Positions 24,285-34,989 of a stretch of DNA of 64,000 nt are shown here, piece after piece. The position numbers and the translations under genes are program-made. Under the pieces are notes generated by a model. The model had not been told where the DNA came from. It saw nothing but the letters and a program-made list of their open reading frames with translations, and did no database searches. The stretch's first letter is position 1. Every line of letters starts with the position of its first letter. Source of the stretch: Erythroxylum novogranatense (Eukaryota; Streptophyta; Magnoliopsida; Malpighiales; Erythroxylaceae); contig CM057233.1 in the NCBI GenBank assembly GCA_029891385.1, positions 33,400,540 to 33,464,539 on the forward strand. Reading direction: 5' to 3'.

Positions 24285-24870
24285 CAACGTAATAAATTGG
24301 AAAAGCGTCTCATACACATTCCATATGCATTTGAATTGATTCTTTGGATTGGTATGACAATTATGTGGTACTACTAAATGTGATTTGGTGAGATAATTGT
24401 GCGTGAATGTGTTATGTTTGTGTATATGCATGAATTGGGTGAACCATCGATGATGGTTCCTCACCGAGTTCGCAAACTCACCCAAAATTGCAAATTATTT
24501 TTCAGGACCGGAGAGTAGACTTATAGCTCAGAGGGACTTTTCTGCCGTGTAGATTGAGTTGGCAAGAGAAGTCATGGCACATGTGCCTGGTCATTGGCAC
24601 CTTTGAGGATGACCTAGTTAGCCTTTTTGTTTGATTTTCTTTTGGAGTATTGTACAGAACACATCGGTTGTGTAAATTTATCGCTTTGAGGTTATGAAAT
24701 GAGAATTTATGGTTTAAAAAATTTAGTGGATTTCATATAAATGCTTTATGATTTTGATGCCATGTGGAGTGTTAGTGGTTGTTCAGAAGCGCACCTTATC
24801 GTAGGGTATGTGTCGGAATGACCTACGGGCGCCCCGATACATATCCTATGGTATGGGGTGCTACATTAGG

Positions 24871-24885
24871 TGGTATCGAGCATGG
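24871..24885 (+). promoter_or_regulatory. primer binding site, one base short
   Basis: TGGTATCGAGCATGG five bases after the LTR. The usual initiator-Met site in this position reads TGGTATCAGAGC, so an A has been lost or is an assembly error. Confidence 0.8.
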
Positions 24886-25199
24886 TTTGGCATCTGTTGG
24901 GACTAGTATGTAATTAGGCTTGAATTATTGTGAGAAATGCGTAAACCGATCGAGTTCTTGTTTTGTTTTAGGTCATCCGTATTTGGTGATCGATTGATCA
25001 ACCGGTGACCGAGGATCTGTTGGAGCTAGTAGAGAGTCCTCGGTGCCTCGATCCGAGGTACCTCCTAGAGTCCCCGTGAGACGGAGAGGAGATACGATTT
25101 GTCTGTAAGGTGGGAACATGAGACTTCTATGGCGCATGCAGACCGAGGCCGAGGGATGGTTGGAGAGGACGAGAGAGTCCTCGATCGGATGGATCATGA

Positions 25200-25640
25200 A
25201 CTGATGAGAGGTTCGATTCTGTGAGATCTCTTCCGCGGGCCCCGCTTATACATGGTGGAAGGCTCCGGCGGTACCACGGACCTTGCTTCTCGACACGGGC
25301 AGATTTTCCGAGGGCTTTTAGAGACAATTATATGCCCAAGGTGTATTTGGAAATGAAGATGCAGGAGTTTTTGAGGTGAGACAGGTAGGATGATGATGGC
25401 AGTACGAGGTTAGGTTTAATGAGTTGATGGGATATGCTGCATCGTGGTTTCTACCGAGGCGAGATAGTGCCGGAGGTTTGAGATGGGGTGAATCTGGAGA
25501 TCCGTGCGAGATTGGCCCGATCGATATGGGCTCCTTTATAGAGTTGAGAGCTGCTGTGAGAGTGGAGCAGGTGTGAGGCGAGACAGAGATGGGTCAAGGG
25601 TCTAGAGGAAAGAGAGTTAGTGATAGTCAGGCAGCTCTGT
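25200..25640 (+). pseudogene. gag remnant (capsid region)
   Basis: Frame pieces read like the Ty3 chromovirus Gag capsid: 'GPAYTWW' (around 25240), 'NYMPKVYLEMKMQEFL' (around 25327-25374) and 'VNLEIRARL' (around 25490-25515). Gag would form the virus-like particle that packages the RNA. The pieces lie in different frames and are separated by stops. No start codon could be chosen. The region also has many local GAG/CGAG-rich indels, so part of the damage may come from assembly. Confidence 0.65.
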
Positions 25641-25949
25641 AAGAGTTTTAGTAGCGCCAGAGCGGTGGCCTTGAGATCTTGTGGAGGATCCAGATAATCG
25701 GGTTTTGACGAGAGGAGATTTGTACAGACTGGCGTGGCGATGGTAGTGGCGATGGCGAGGTTTTGGGCGATTCCTCCATTCTGTGAGCCTTGTGAGAAGA
25801 GGCACTTTGAGAGTGTTGGCGATTATTTGGAGCTTGCCTTAAATGCGCTCCATGGATCATCGAGTTCGGATTGCCCACTACATTGGGAGCTCCGTCACTG
25901 GTGGTAGTGGCCGAGGGAGTAGTACTACAAGACTGTGAGTAGAGTGGGT

Positions 25950-26577
25950 GGATCCGGCGTGGATCGATCTGAGAGGCCGAGGTAGAGGCCGAGGTAGAGC
26001 CGAAGGATCCTTTAGGCGGGATCGAGGTCGGGCGATCGACCACGGCCCTGTGCCGTAGTCTATGCCATGACGAGGCAGGAGGCCCAGATTCCCCGATGTA
26101 GTAGTGGTATGCTCCTTATTTCGATTTTGAGGCGTTTGCATTGTTGGATCTGGATCCACATTCTTTATTGCACCTCATATGGCATGTAGATTGCATGGGA
26201 TCGGGAGATGTTCTTGTATGGGCTAGAGGTGAGTACACCGTTAGGTACTACTCTTGCATTGGGAGAGGTTCTAGGGATGCTTGATCCAGATTGATCAGCG
26301 GTGTTGAGGGCGCACCTTATAGTGTTGCCTCCGAGAGATCGATGTGATTCTGGGATGGATGGACGCCCATAGGGCTATTATGGACTGCTATACCAAGGAG
26401 GTTGTTTTAGAGTCTCCTGGTCAGCCTAGAGCAGTATTTAGAGGAGTTAGTCAGGCAGTACCAGCCCGGATGATCTCTTTCCTTAGTGCCCTGAGATTGA
26501 TGCAGGGAGGCTGTGAAGCATATCTGCTCATGTGGTTGACACGAGTTGAGCAGAGGCTTCGGATATTCCGTGGTTAG
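25950..26577 (+). pseudogene. gag tail and aspartic protease remnant
   Basis: A glycine-arginine rich stretch ('GRGRGRGRAEG', about 25975-26010) is the basic tail of Gag. It is followed by 'PDVVV' and then 'GSGSTFFIAPHMA' (about 26148-26190, in a shifted frame), which corresponds to the protease active-site region. The catalytic Asp is not in frame with it. The protease C-terminal part is open from 26344 with 'ILGWMDAHRAIMDCY' and 'PGQPRAVFRG', the region that precedes reverse transcriptase in these polyproteins. It would cut the polyprotein; here it is broken. Confidence 0.75.
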
Positions 26578-26612
26578 GGAATTTCGGATGTGTTTCTGAT
26601 GAGTTACTGGGT

Positions 26613-27176
26613 TTGCCGCGGATCGGAGACGAGTTCACTATTGACCTCGTTCCAGGTACTGCTCCTATATCTATACCTCCATATAGGATGGCACCTGTGG
26701 AACTGAGGGAGCTTAAGGCTCAGTTGCAGGAGTTGTTGGAGAAGGGCTTTATCAGACCTAGTGTTTCACCATGGGGAGCTCCAGTTTTGTTTGTGAAGAA
26801 AAAGGATGGGACTTTGAGGCTGTGCATCGATTACAGGCAGTTGAATCGAGTGACAGTGAAGAATAAGTATCCACTGCCTAGGATCGATGACTTATTTGAT
26901 CAGTTGCAGGGAGCTCAGGTGTTCACTAAGTTGGATCTGAGGTCAGGGTACTATCAGTTGAAGATTGCAGAGGCCGATGTGCCTAAGTGTGCCTTCAGGA
27001 GCAGGTACGGGCATTTTGAGTTTTTAGTGATGCCGTTTGGGTTGACTAATGCCCCGGCAGCCTTCATGGCCTTGATGAATAAGGTATTTCAGCCCTACCT
27101 GGATCAATTTGTTATTGTGTTTATTGATGACATTTTAGTGTATTCGAGGAATGATGTGAGCATAGTGAGCATTTGA
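26613..27176 (+). pseudogene. reverse transcriptase fragment (Ty3 chromovirus)
   Basis: About 187 open codons cover the fingers and palm: '[10 protein letters not shown]', '[20 protein letters not shown]', 'LCIDYRQLN', '[14 protein letters not shown]', '[15 protein letters not shown]' and the catalytic 'FIDD' at 27120-27131. The domain copies the element RNA into DNA. The frame is lost just after 27155, where GATGTGAGCATAG is one base short of the expected codons. The left edge is also a frame break, so this is an internal piece of pol and not a gene with its own start. Confidence 0.93.
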
Positions 27177-27497
27177 GGATTGTGTTGCGAGACCATGAGG
27201 AGAGATAGTTGTATGCCAAATTCATAAATGTGAATTTTGGTGGATCGAGTGATATTTTGGGCCATATAGTGATTGGAGAGGGTATTGGTGGATCCGAGTA
27301 AGGTGGAGGCGTCTTTGAAGTGGAAGCTCTAGGAATGTTTTTAGATTCGAGTTTCCTCGGATTGGCGGTTATTACGGAGGTTTGTCGAGGGTTTTCATTG
27401 ATCTCGGCCCTCGACAAAACTTCGAGGAAGAATGTGCCATTCGGATGGACCGAGGAGTGTCGAGAAGAGCTTTGAGGAGTGAAACATCGGTTGACTC
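27177..27497 (+). pseudogene. RT thumb/connection remnant
   Basis: Scattered pieces in changing frames match the segment after the RT palm: 'LYAKF' near 27212, 'ILGHIV' near 27255, 'SSFLGLA' near 27350 and 'FGWTEEC' near 27440. Several one-base shifts separate them. It joins the RT and RNase H pieces. Confidence 0.7.
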
Positions 27498-27900
27498 TTG
27501 CCGGTGTTGACTATTCCATCTGGGATTGGAGGATTTGAGGTATCTGATGATGCATCGCATCAGGGATTGGGGTGTGTTTTGATGCAGCACGGTAGAGTCA
27601 TTGCCTATGCCTCGAGACAGCTGAGGTCTCACGAGGTAAACTATCCTGTTCATGATTTGGAGTTAGCTGCAGTAGTGTTTTCTTTGAAGATTTGGAGGCA
27701 TTACCTGTATGGTGAGACTTTCCAGATCTTCACTGACCATAAGAGTTTGAAATATTTCTTGAGCGAGAGAGTTGAATTTGAGAGAGGAGATGGCTTGAGT
27801 TGTTGAAGGACTATGACTGCATTATCGAGTATCACCACAGGAAAGCTAATGTGGTGGCGTATGCTCGAGTAGGAAGTCACATACTAGTCTAACTTCATTC
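27498..27900 (+). pseudogene. RNase H remnant
   Basis: The open frame to 27806 contains '[13 protein letters not shown]', '[14 protein letters not shown]', '[25 protein letters not shown]' and '[10 protein letters not shown]', the conserved acidic residues and order of Ty3 RNase H, which removes RNA from the RNA-DNA hybrid. A frame change near 27780 is followed by 'YHHRKANVVAYA' (about 27830-27868), the usual end of the domain with one residue altered from the common D. Confidence 0.88.
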
Positions 27901-28139
27901 GGGCAATGAGGTTGCCTAATTTGATTCAGTTGAGGGCTTTGAATGTTCAGATGACTCTGGGGCAGGATGGAGTCTTATTGGCTACTTTGACACTGAGACC
28001 GATGCTACTAGACAGGATTAGGAGAGTTCAGGACAAGGATCCCTGTTATGGTGAGACCGATTGAGAAGGTAAAAGTCGATTCGAGTTCGAGTTTGATGAG
28101 AGATGAGACTTTGTGGTTGAGCAGAGGCTTTGTGTGCTC

Positions 28140-28999
28140 GATGTGGATGACTTGAGGAGAGAGATATTGAGGAGGCGATATGGCCACATATGCTATGCAT
28201 CCGGTACTACCAAGATGTATAACACTCTTAAGCAACATTTACGGTGGCTGGCATGAAAAAGCAAGAGCGAATTTGTATCTAGATGTTTGACGTGCAAGAA
28301 GTTAAGGCCGAGCACCAGCTCCAAGAGAAGCTTCATTCGTTGCCCATTCCGGAGTGGAAATGGGAACGCAATTACCATGGATTTCATTATGGGTTTGCCT
28401 AGGGCCGAGGCAAAGATGATGCTATCTCGGGTCGTAGTGGATCGATTGACTAAATCGGCCCATTTCTTGCCGATGAGGAGAACAATACCATGGATCGATT
28501 GGCCTGTAAGTATGTGGCGGAGATAGTGAGACTGCATGGGGTCCCAGTGTCGATAGTGTCTGACAGGGATCCCAGATTTACTTCGAGGTTCTGGCAGAGT
28601 TTGCAGTCTGCTATGGGTACTAGGCTGAACTTCAGTACAGCGTTTCATCCTCAGACAGATGGGCAGAGTGAGAGGACGATTAAGACTGTTGAGGATATGC
28701 TTCGGGCTTGTGTGTTGGAGTTCAGAGGAGCATGGGATCAGTATTTAGCTCTGATTGAGTTTGCATACAACAATCATTATCATAGTAGCATCGGGATGGC
28801 ACCATATGAGGCACTGTATGGGCGATCGTGTAGATCACCTTTGTATTGGGATGAAGAGGGTGTGAGGATGATTGAGGGTCCTGAGCTGATTCAGGATACT
28901 GTAGATAAGGTGAAACTGATACGGAGTCGCATCAAAGCGGCTCAGGATAGACAGAAGAGCTATGTGGATCAAGATAGAGGGACATTGAGTACAATGTAG
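28140..28999 (+). pseudogene. integrase remnant (zinc finger and catalytic core)
   Basis: A damaged N-terminal zinc finger is visible ('GTTKMYNTLKQH', 'SRCLTCKK', 28200-28305). The core follows in two frames: 'ITMDFIMGLP' with the first catalytic Asp at 28380, 'VSDRDPRFTSRFW' with the second Asp at 28562, and 'TDGQSERTIKTVEDML' with the Glu at 28670. The last two residues have 35 between them, the D-D-35-E spacing. Between 28490 and 28526 the frame changes. Integrase would insert the DNA copy into the chromosome. The whole triad survives, but the frameshift and the stop at 28254 disable it. Confidence 0.92.
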
Positions 29000-29430
29000 G
29001 CGATAGAGTGTTCTTACGGTGTCACCTTGGCGTGGTGTCTTGAGATTTGGGAAAAGGGTAAGTTAAGCCCTAGGTACATTGGTCCATATGAGATCACCGA
29101 GAGGATAGGACCTTTGGCCTCTGAGCTAGCTTTACCGAGTGAGATGTCTCGGTTGCATGACGCCTTCCATGTGAGTATGCTCCGTAGATATCGGTCGGAT
29201 CCGACACATGTGATACTGGCCAGAGATTGAGGTATCGAGTAATTTGAGTTATGTAGAGGAGCCGTCTGATTGCCGGGACACAGTGAAACAGTTGAGAAAT
29301 AAGAGTATTCCATTGGTGAAGGTTCTCTGGAGGAACCACTGACGAGGAGGCTACAGGAGACCGAGGAGCATATGAGGAGACAAGATCCTCATCTTTTCGA
29401 TCAACTGTAAGAATTTTGGGACGAAATTTT
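29000..29430 (+). pseudogene. integrase C-terminus and chromodomain-like tail
   Basis: 'KGKLSPRYIGPYEITERIGP' (about 29051-29114) and 'LHDAFHVSMLRRY' (29155-29190) are the conserved C-terminal integrase region of chromoviruses. Further pieces ('LVKVLWRNH' near 29310, 'TEEHMRRQDPHLFDQL' near 29362-29409) fit the chromodomain that directs insertion to marked chromatin. They are separated by stops. The final 'WDEIF' just before the polypurine tract is the usual end of Tekay pol. Confidence 0.85.
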
Positions 29431-29434
29431 TATT

Positions 29435-29447
29435 AGGAGGGGAGAAT
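29435..29447 (+). promoter_or_regulatory. polypurine tract
   Basis: AGGAGGGGAGAAT ends directly at the 3' LTR start TGTAAC. Confidence 0.85.
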
Positions 29448-31790
29448 TGTAACATCCCATCTCCCATAGAAAAGGTTTATTGGTAATTTGGGACGGGTTA
29501 GGAGATTTGAATTTTAACTCGGCATGCACATCCATTATATAGCCTCTATAACTGATGATAGTTTTGCACATGCACACGGTATACATGCATTCGTGACATT
29601 TTCCGGCTTAGGTTTCAAATTGCGATTCTTTGTGAAATTTATGTGAAAGTTGTATTTGAAAAATTATTTGGAGTGCGCCATAAATTGTTTTACATTTTTA
29701 GGGATTTATGGAAATTTTTCTGGAATTTTTCGGGGTTCTTGCCCGGACCGGAAAATTCCAACTGACTGATTGAGTGAGCCTTTTTGTACTGAAAAGGATT
29801 GCCTAATGGCATGAGATTAGTGAATAAATAATTGTGGGAATTATGTTAGTGCCATGTTTAGAGCTTAAGTGGGATTAGTGCTTAATTAATTGGGTTTAAT
29901 TCATTTTTGTCTTTTCCATTCATTAAAAGCCAAGTGGCTTCTAGATTTTGTCCTATCCCATGCAACACCATCGACTTTTTATCATCACCTATGACTTCCT
30001 CCTTGTTCTTTTAAAATATATGACTCATTTGGAAGCTTATTACTCATCCGAAACATTGCTTTTCTCCTTCCTTGGTGTGCTTTTCCTCTTCCTTCGTTGG
30101 TGGCTTCTTCACACAAGATAGTTTCTTGTTCTTTTGGCTTGCTCCCTCTTCCTTCTCATGTAAGGCTAGCTAAATCCTTGAGAAGATGATGATATGCATG
30201 GTTGTTGTGATAGCCATAGGTTTTGGGAAAGGTTGAGAGGTGTGTGTGAACTTGGAGAATTGATAACTTGAACTTGTTTAAGGTGAGTATTGATGTTTGT
30301 TTTTATGCTTTTGGTAGTTAGAAGCATGCATGGAGATCCTTTATACATTTACTTGATCATCATAGTAGAAGGTTTGAATGGGTTTAAATGTATACTTAGT
30401 TATGGATGAATGAATGACTATACTTCTTATTGATTTTAGCTTGGTTTTGGATTGAGTTTGTAAGGATAGATGAATGGAAAACTTAGGAAGATCATTTGTG
30501 TAGGTGCTGCCAATTTTTGTGTCATTATAGAAGTGTATGTTGTGATGAATTTGTGGTTGAATTAGAGGTATGAATGGATGCTTAGTGATGTGTTATTGAT
30601 GTTAGAGTGATAGGAGTTAGGGTAATGTTGAAATCTGGAAAATTGGTGTTTGACCTGTTGGAATGTTTTGATCATAACTTATTGTGTAGGTGTGCAAATG
30701 AGGTGAAGTTTGTTCCCAATGAAACTTTGGGATGTTGGCTTCAATTTAGTGTGAAATAGGTGTTGTTAAATTGTACTGCTAGAAGGGCGAAAATTTGCAT
30801 GGAAAGTTACTGTTTTATTGCCTGTGAACAGTAACCGCAAGTATGAGTAATGTGTTTTGTTGATTTTCTAAATTTATTGGTATGGAACTAGGAAAAGGGT
30901 CTTTATGAAAGTTGAGGCATATTGAGTTAGCTTTCCATTGCCACTGATCTTGCTAATTTTCGAGTTGTATATTGGGAGATATGAACTGATTACTATTGAT
31001 TGGTTTTATGCTTTTTGGAGAAACCTAGTGAAAGTGTTGATTTTGTGAGCTTTCTGCTTGGGAGCAATTTTAGCAATTTTTTTGGACTGAATTGGTGTGA
31101 GTGATCTTCTGCAAAGTTGTAGAGGAAGACATTATCTTGAAAATGAGATATGGAATATAATTTTAGAGGTCAGAGTTGGGAGTTATGATTTTGCAAAACT
31201 GATCCTGCATTAGGTTAGGAATTGCTGATCATGGCAGTAACTTGCATGACAGTTTTGAAATGGTTAGAAATTAAATTGGAAATTGAGTTCTTCATGAACA
31301 TTGAAGTTTGAGGATTTATCTTTTCAGGGGTATAAAGTTCAGATTTTTCTGACTTGTGTACAGGGAGTTATGCTTGTTATAAGTTTACTGCTCAAATTGA
31401 ATGATTTTAGGGACAGCAACATTGAGTGAATTAATTGACTTGTTTAGCAATGGAATTTGATTTTGGGTTGTTCATGAAAGTTGTAGATGACATTGTGAAC
31501 TTATTGAGCATATTTATGTGGTAATTTTTGGCTGAAGAATCTGAGAGTTATGGAAATTTCAATATACTGTTCTGTTTTAATGGGATTTGAGTAGGCAGTA
31601 GCTTTGAAGGGATTTTTGACACCCTTAAGGGTGAAATTGATTTTTATGGTCTTCATGAGAATGGTAGAGCTTTTCATTATCTTTCCAACAAGCTATGGTT
31701 TGTATTTTTCTGATTTGTGTACTAAGAATTATTGTTGTTGGAAATTTGGATTGGAAATAGGAAAAAAAAAAAAGGAATGAAGTGAGGTTG

Positions 31791-31930
31791 AACCTCGCCG
31801 GATCGCGAGGGCGAGGAGTCGCCCTCGCGAGGCGAGGAAGATCGGCCCTCTCGCGAGGGCGACTCCTCGCCTCGCGACGAAGGGCGAGTCGGCCTCGATG
31901 GCGACATGTCGCCCCATGAGGCGTGCGCTT
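31791..31930 (+). repeat. GC-rich palindrome patch in the 3' LTR
   Basis: Contains repeated CTCGCGAGG and GGCGAGGA in both directions, forming long imperfect inverted repeats. It is the less decayed of the two copies. Confidence 0.7.
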
Positions 31931-32335
31931 ATATGTATTTATATTTTTATTTTTTTATTAGTTGGCCTAATTGTTTCTTTTGTCAATTTCTTTTCCGTCC
32001 GACATCCGATTGACCTGATTCTTGAGGCATCGGATTCAGAGAATATTTAATTTCATTTTGTGAGAAATTGGGAATTTTTGGACGAGAAATTGACGTGGCC
32101 CCGGGTAACGGAGCCTTTAATCACTATTTTGTTTAATTGGGGACCTATAGAGGTCCGAATTGCGCACCGTCAGCGCCAATAGGTTTCTAATTTTAGACGG
32201 ATTTTTTATGGGAAAATTTTGGATTAGGGCCGGAATGCCATGAGCATGCATTATACACGCTTTTACTTATTCCATGTGCATTGTTTAGTATTTTATCTAT
32301 TCATTGGTAATGTTTACTTATTTTAATTGTTATAG

Positions 32336-32400
32336 AGGCTCGGTTGGAACGTCATCCTGTGGACGTTGCGTAGACTTCCGATTAGCTCGGAAGTTATTAG
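32336..32400 (+). other. 65-nt exon-like segment in the 3' LTR
   Basis: ATTGTTATAG acceptor-like end before it and AG|GTGAGTAACC donor-like start after it, as in the 5' LTR. Confidence 0.45.
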
Positions 32401-32670
32401 GTGAGTAACCTAGATGGTTCCTCGGTTAGTAAGTGTTTATAATTCGCACTTAGAACCTGTGGAGAATAATGGTGGGAAAATTGTGTTTGTTTGTGCTGGA
32501 TTGCGGACCGAAGGTCCGATGGATTGGAAAATTTGACATAGAAGTGTCATATGTGATTACTGTACAAGATTTATGTGTACATATTGAATTGGGATCTGAT
32601 ATGATGTTGGTGTTGTTTTATTTGGACATATGCACTTCATGCATAATTGCATGATCAAGAAATGGGCAGA

Positions 32671-32790
32671 TTGTGACGGAGCCCAACGAGAGCTTTAAGC
32701 TCAACGTGATCGGGCCTTGAGCCCATAGTGATTTGAGCCTATGGCTCACCGCTTAATCGCCCTTAATGGGACAGCCAGCGCCAGTCACAA
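32671..32790 (+). other. hairpin cassette in the 3' LTR
   Basis: The outer stem is TTGTGAC/GTCACAA and the inner inverted repeats match those of the 5' LTR (GAGCTTTAAGCTC, TGAGCCTATGGCTCA). The stem bases next to the ends differ from the 5' LTR. Confidence 0.65.
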
Positions 32791-33373
32791 CAACGTAATA
32801 AATTGGAAAAGCGCCTCATACACATTCCATATGCATTTGAATTGATTCTTTGGATTGGTATGACAATTATGTGGTACTACTAAATGTGATTTGGTGAGAT
32901 AATTGTGCGTAGTGTGTTATGTTTGTGTATATGCATGAATTGGGTGAACCATCGATGATGGTTCTCACCGAGTTCGCAAACTCACCCAAAATTGCAAATT
33001 ATTTTTCAGACCGAGAGAGTAGACTTATAGCTCAGAGGGACTTTTCCGCCGTGTAGATTGAGTTGGCAAGAGAAGTCATGGCACACACAGTTGGCCATTG
33101 GCACCTTTTGAGGGATGACCTAGTTAGCCTTTTGTTTGATTTTCTTTTGGAGTATTGTACGAACACATCAGTTGTGTAAATTTATCGCTTTGAGGTTATG
33201 AAATGAGAATTTATGGTTTAAAAAAAAATTTAGTGGATTTCATATAAATGCTTTATGATTTTGATGCCATGTGGAGTGTTAGTGGTTGTTCGTAGCGCAC
33301 CCTTATCGTAGGGTATGTGTCGGAATGACCTACGGGCGTCCCGATACATATCCTATGGTATGGGGGTGCTACA

Positions 33374-33378
33374 TTATC
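33374..33378. repeat. target-site duplication TTATC, right copy
   Basis: Identical to 20965-20969. Confidence 0.9.
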
Positions 33379-33811
33379 ACTGAGTACGAAGAATACCATA
33401 TCTTAACAAACACAATATTAGGATTATATATATCCAATACAATGTATATGTACAAACATACAACTACTCATAGATAATTCACACTTTAGATTAGAATGAG
33501 AATACTATCACTGGGTAAAAATAATACTATTGCTTAATAAAAACTATATCTAACGTTCAACCATTTGAAATCACGATTAAGAATACCATTATTGATTAGG
33601 GAGAATACCATTGCTCAAAAAAATCATCACCCATCACCTATTACAAATAAATGACACATTCACTTTAAAATGATAATGCCATCACCGAATACCAAGAACA
33701 CCATGCCTCATTAGATATTATACTAGGACTTCATATATCCAATATCACATATATGTACAAAAAAACCACCACCCATAATATATAAGTCACATCTTAACCA
33801 TATTATGAGAA
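33379..33811. repeat. degenerate satellite-like array, right part
   Basis: Resumes the pattern of 20015-20964: 'AAGAATACCATATCTTAAC', 'CATCACCCATCACC' (about 33626), 'CCACCACCCATAATA' (about 33768), and a unit start like AAGTCACATCTTAACC near 33785. Confidence 0.65.
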
Positions 33812-33814
33812 TAT

Positions 33815-34806
33815 TGATATGTGCTTAATTGTTTATATATTCACTTCTTAACATTTAGTGATTATTGTTATGAAATACTTAAGATACTCATTTTAGTTCA
33901 TGTTTGGTTTTAGGTATAATTTGGAAGCATAAGAGCTAAAATAAGTTAAGAGCATACCCCTTGATCCAACCTAATACAAGCTTAGTTATCTTTATAAGAG
34001 AATAAGGAGATGGATTAGAGTAAGGATTGGACAAGAAATTAGATGAAGAACAAAATTTTAGCAAAACTAGGAGATAGACGATCGTGTATATACTTATACA
34101 GTCATGTAAACATTCGGAAGAAAATTTTAAACTTACATATTTGGATGCACAGTCGTGTATCTTTATGAGGTTCACATTTTTCAACTTATTCGGTTTGATA
34201 CATGACTATGTCAAATTGTGAATATGCTCATAAACTTAATTTTTCACACAGATAGAACATTATGGTGGCAAATGAAAGGAGGATCAATTTTGGACTTTGT
34301 GAAGGCTAAAAACCTACTATTTTAAGACTATTATAAAGGGCCAAGTTTCCCCAACCTAATTTAGAGGTAAAATCAATGCAGTAAACGTATTGTCTTTATG
34401 TATCATTGTTCTTCCCCTTTTTAAGGGTTGTTTACATTATTTTTTGCTTAGTGAATTGAGCATTGTGTAAAAACCACTTGAACGTTTTATTGGATTGTTT
34501 TTATGTAAACCCATTGCTAGAATCTTAAATACGAAACGTAATCATTGTGTTTGGCCTTATTTGTGGCAACTAATGACTTTAGATCATTAGAGATAATGTA
34601 ATATAGGCTAAATAATCCGAAATTATGTGATTATTGCTTATATTGATCTATTTTCCTAATCGTGATACAACAGTCGATGTAGCATACCACTCCTACAGAG
34701 CATATGCCTGACATATTGAAGGACGTTTAAGAACATACTTTACGAGAATGGCATGTTAAGAGTGTTAAACCAATTCATTTCAAATTTTAATTTATTGCAC
34801 ATATCA
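33815..34806. mobile_element. candidate solo LTR or inverted-end element, 992 bp
   Basis: It starts TGATATGTGC and ends GCACATATCA, a perfect 10-bp inverted pair that begins TG and ends CA. A TATA-like ATTATAAAGG lies near 34331. AATAT precedes it (33810-33814) and AATAT occurs three bases beyond its end (34810-34814), so a clean target-site duplication is not shown. The left flank is satellite and the right flank is an LTR relic, so the site may have been rearranged. No coding capacity. Confidence 0.4.
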
Positions 34807-34989
34807 TAAAATATTCCAATAATCATTTTGTTGTTTTCTTATTCACAAACATATAAAGTCTCGAATGTCATTACACTTCTAAAATTCACATCTACATTGT
34901 ACAATAACTGAGAGATACAATTCTTTGATACAAAATAACTAATAAAAATTGCAGGTATAACTAATCCCGACCCTAACCCATATCCAAAT
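34807..34989 (-). mobile_element. old Tekay-type LTR relic, piece 1
   Basis: Landmarks on the plus strand follow those at 37680-37840 in the LARD-like element, including TAATCCCGACCCTAACCCAT (34961-34980) beside CTGATCCCGACCTCTATCTG. It is interrupted at 34990 by a copia solo LTR and continues at 36456. Confidence 0.5.
34985..34989. repeat. target-site duplication CAAAT, left copy
   Basis: Repeated at 36451-36455 after the solo LTR. Confidence 0.85.

Larger units (their letters stand above)
20970..24865 (+). repeat. 5' LTR of the Tekay-type element, 3896 bp
   Basis: Begins TGTAACATCCC and ends GTGCTACA. In order it holds a series of degenerate ~180-bp repeats (22425-23230), a GC-rich palindrome patch (23301-23414), the block CCGACATCCGATTGACCTGA (about 23486-23505), an exon-like segment (23820-23887), a hairpin CGGACC-GAA-GGTCCG (23994-24008), the hairpin cassette (24160-24284) and a hairpin GAACCATC-GAT-GATGGTTC (24441-24459). 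It differs from the 3' LTR mainly by one-base indels in runs and by larger changes in the palindrome patch and the cassette. Confidence 0.95.
20970..33373 (+). mobile_element. complete Ty3 chromovirus (Tekay/Del type), 12.4 kb, inactive
   Basis: Two near-identical LTRs of 3896 and 3926 bp (TGTAACATCCC...GTGCTACA) enclose a 4582-bp internal region with primer site, gag and pol remnants and polypurine tract, flanked by TTATC on both sides. Pol order is protease, reverse transcriptase, RNase H, integrase, then a chromodomain-like tail: the Ty3 order, with the tail of a chromovirus. Long LTRs and the end 'GACGAAATTTTTATTAGGAG' fit Tekay/Del. Every domain is interrupted by stops or one-base shifts, so it cannot make its own proteins. 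The 3' LTR is plausibly still capable of being a promoter. Confidence 0.95.
29448..33373 (+). repeat. 3' LTR of the Tekay-type element, 3926 bp
   Basis: Same order of landmarks as the 5' LTR: palindrome patch 31791-31930, exon-like segment 32336-32400, hairpin 32504-32518, cassette 32671-32790 and hairpin 32946-32964. It ends GTGCTACA at 33373. The palindrome patch is longer than in the 5' LTR and keeps TCGCGA/CGCGAG motifs. Confidence 0.95.

Noticed and set aside
25648..26043. 131-codon Ser/Pro/Arg-rich minus-strand frame
   Set aside because: Shadow of the glycine-arginine-rich gag tail on the plus strand.
28193..28648. 151-codon minus-strand frame over integrase
   Set aside because: Shadow of the plus-strand integrase, which has clear catalytic motifs.
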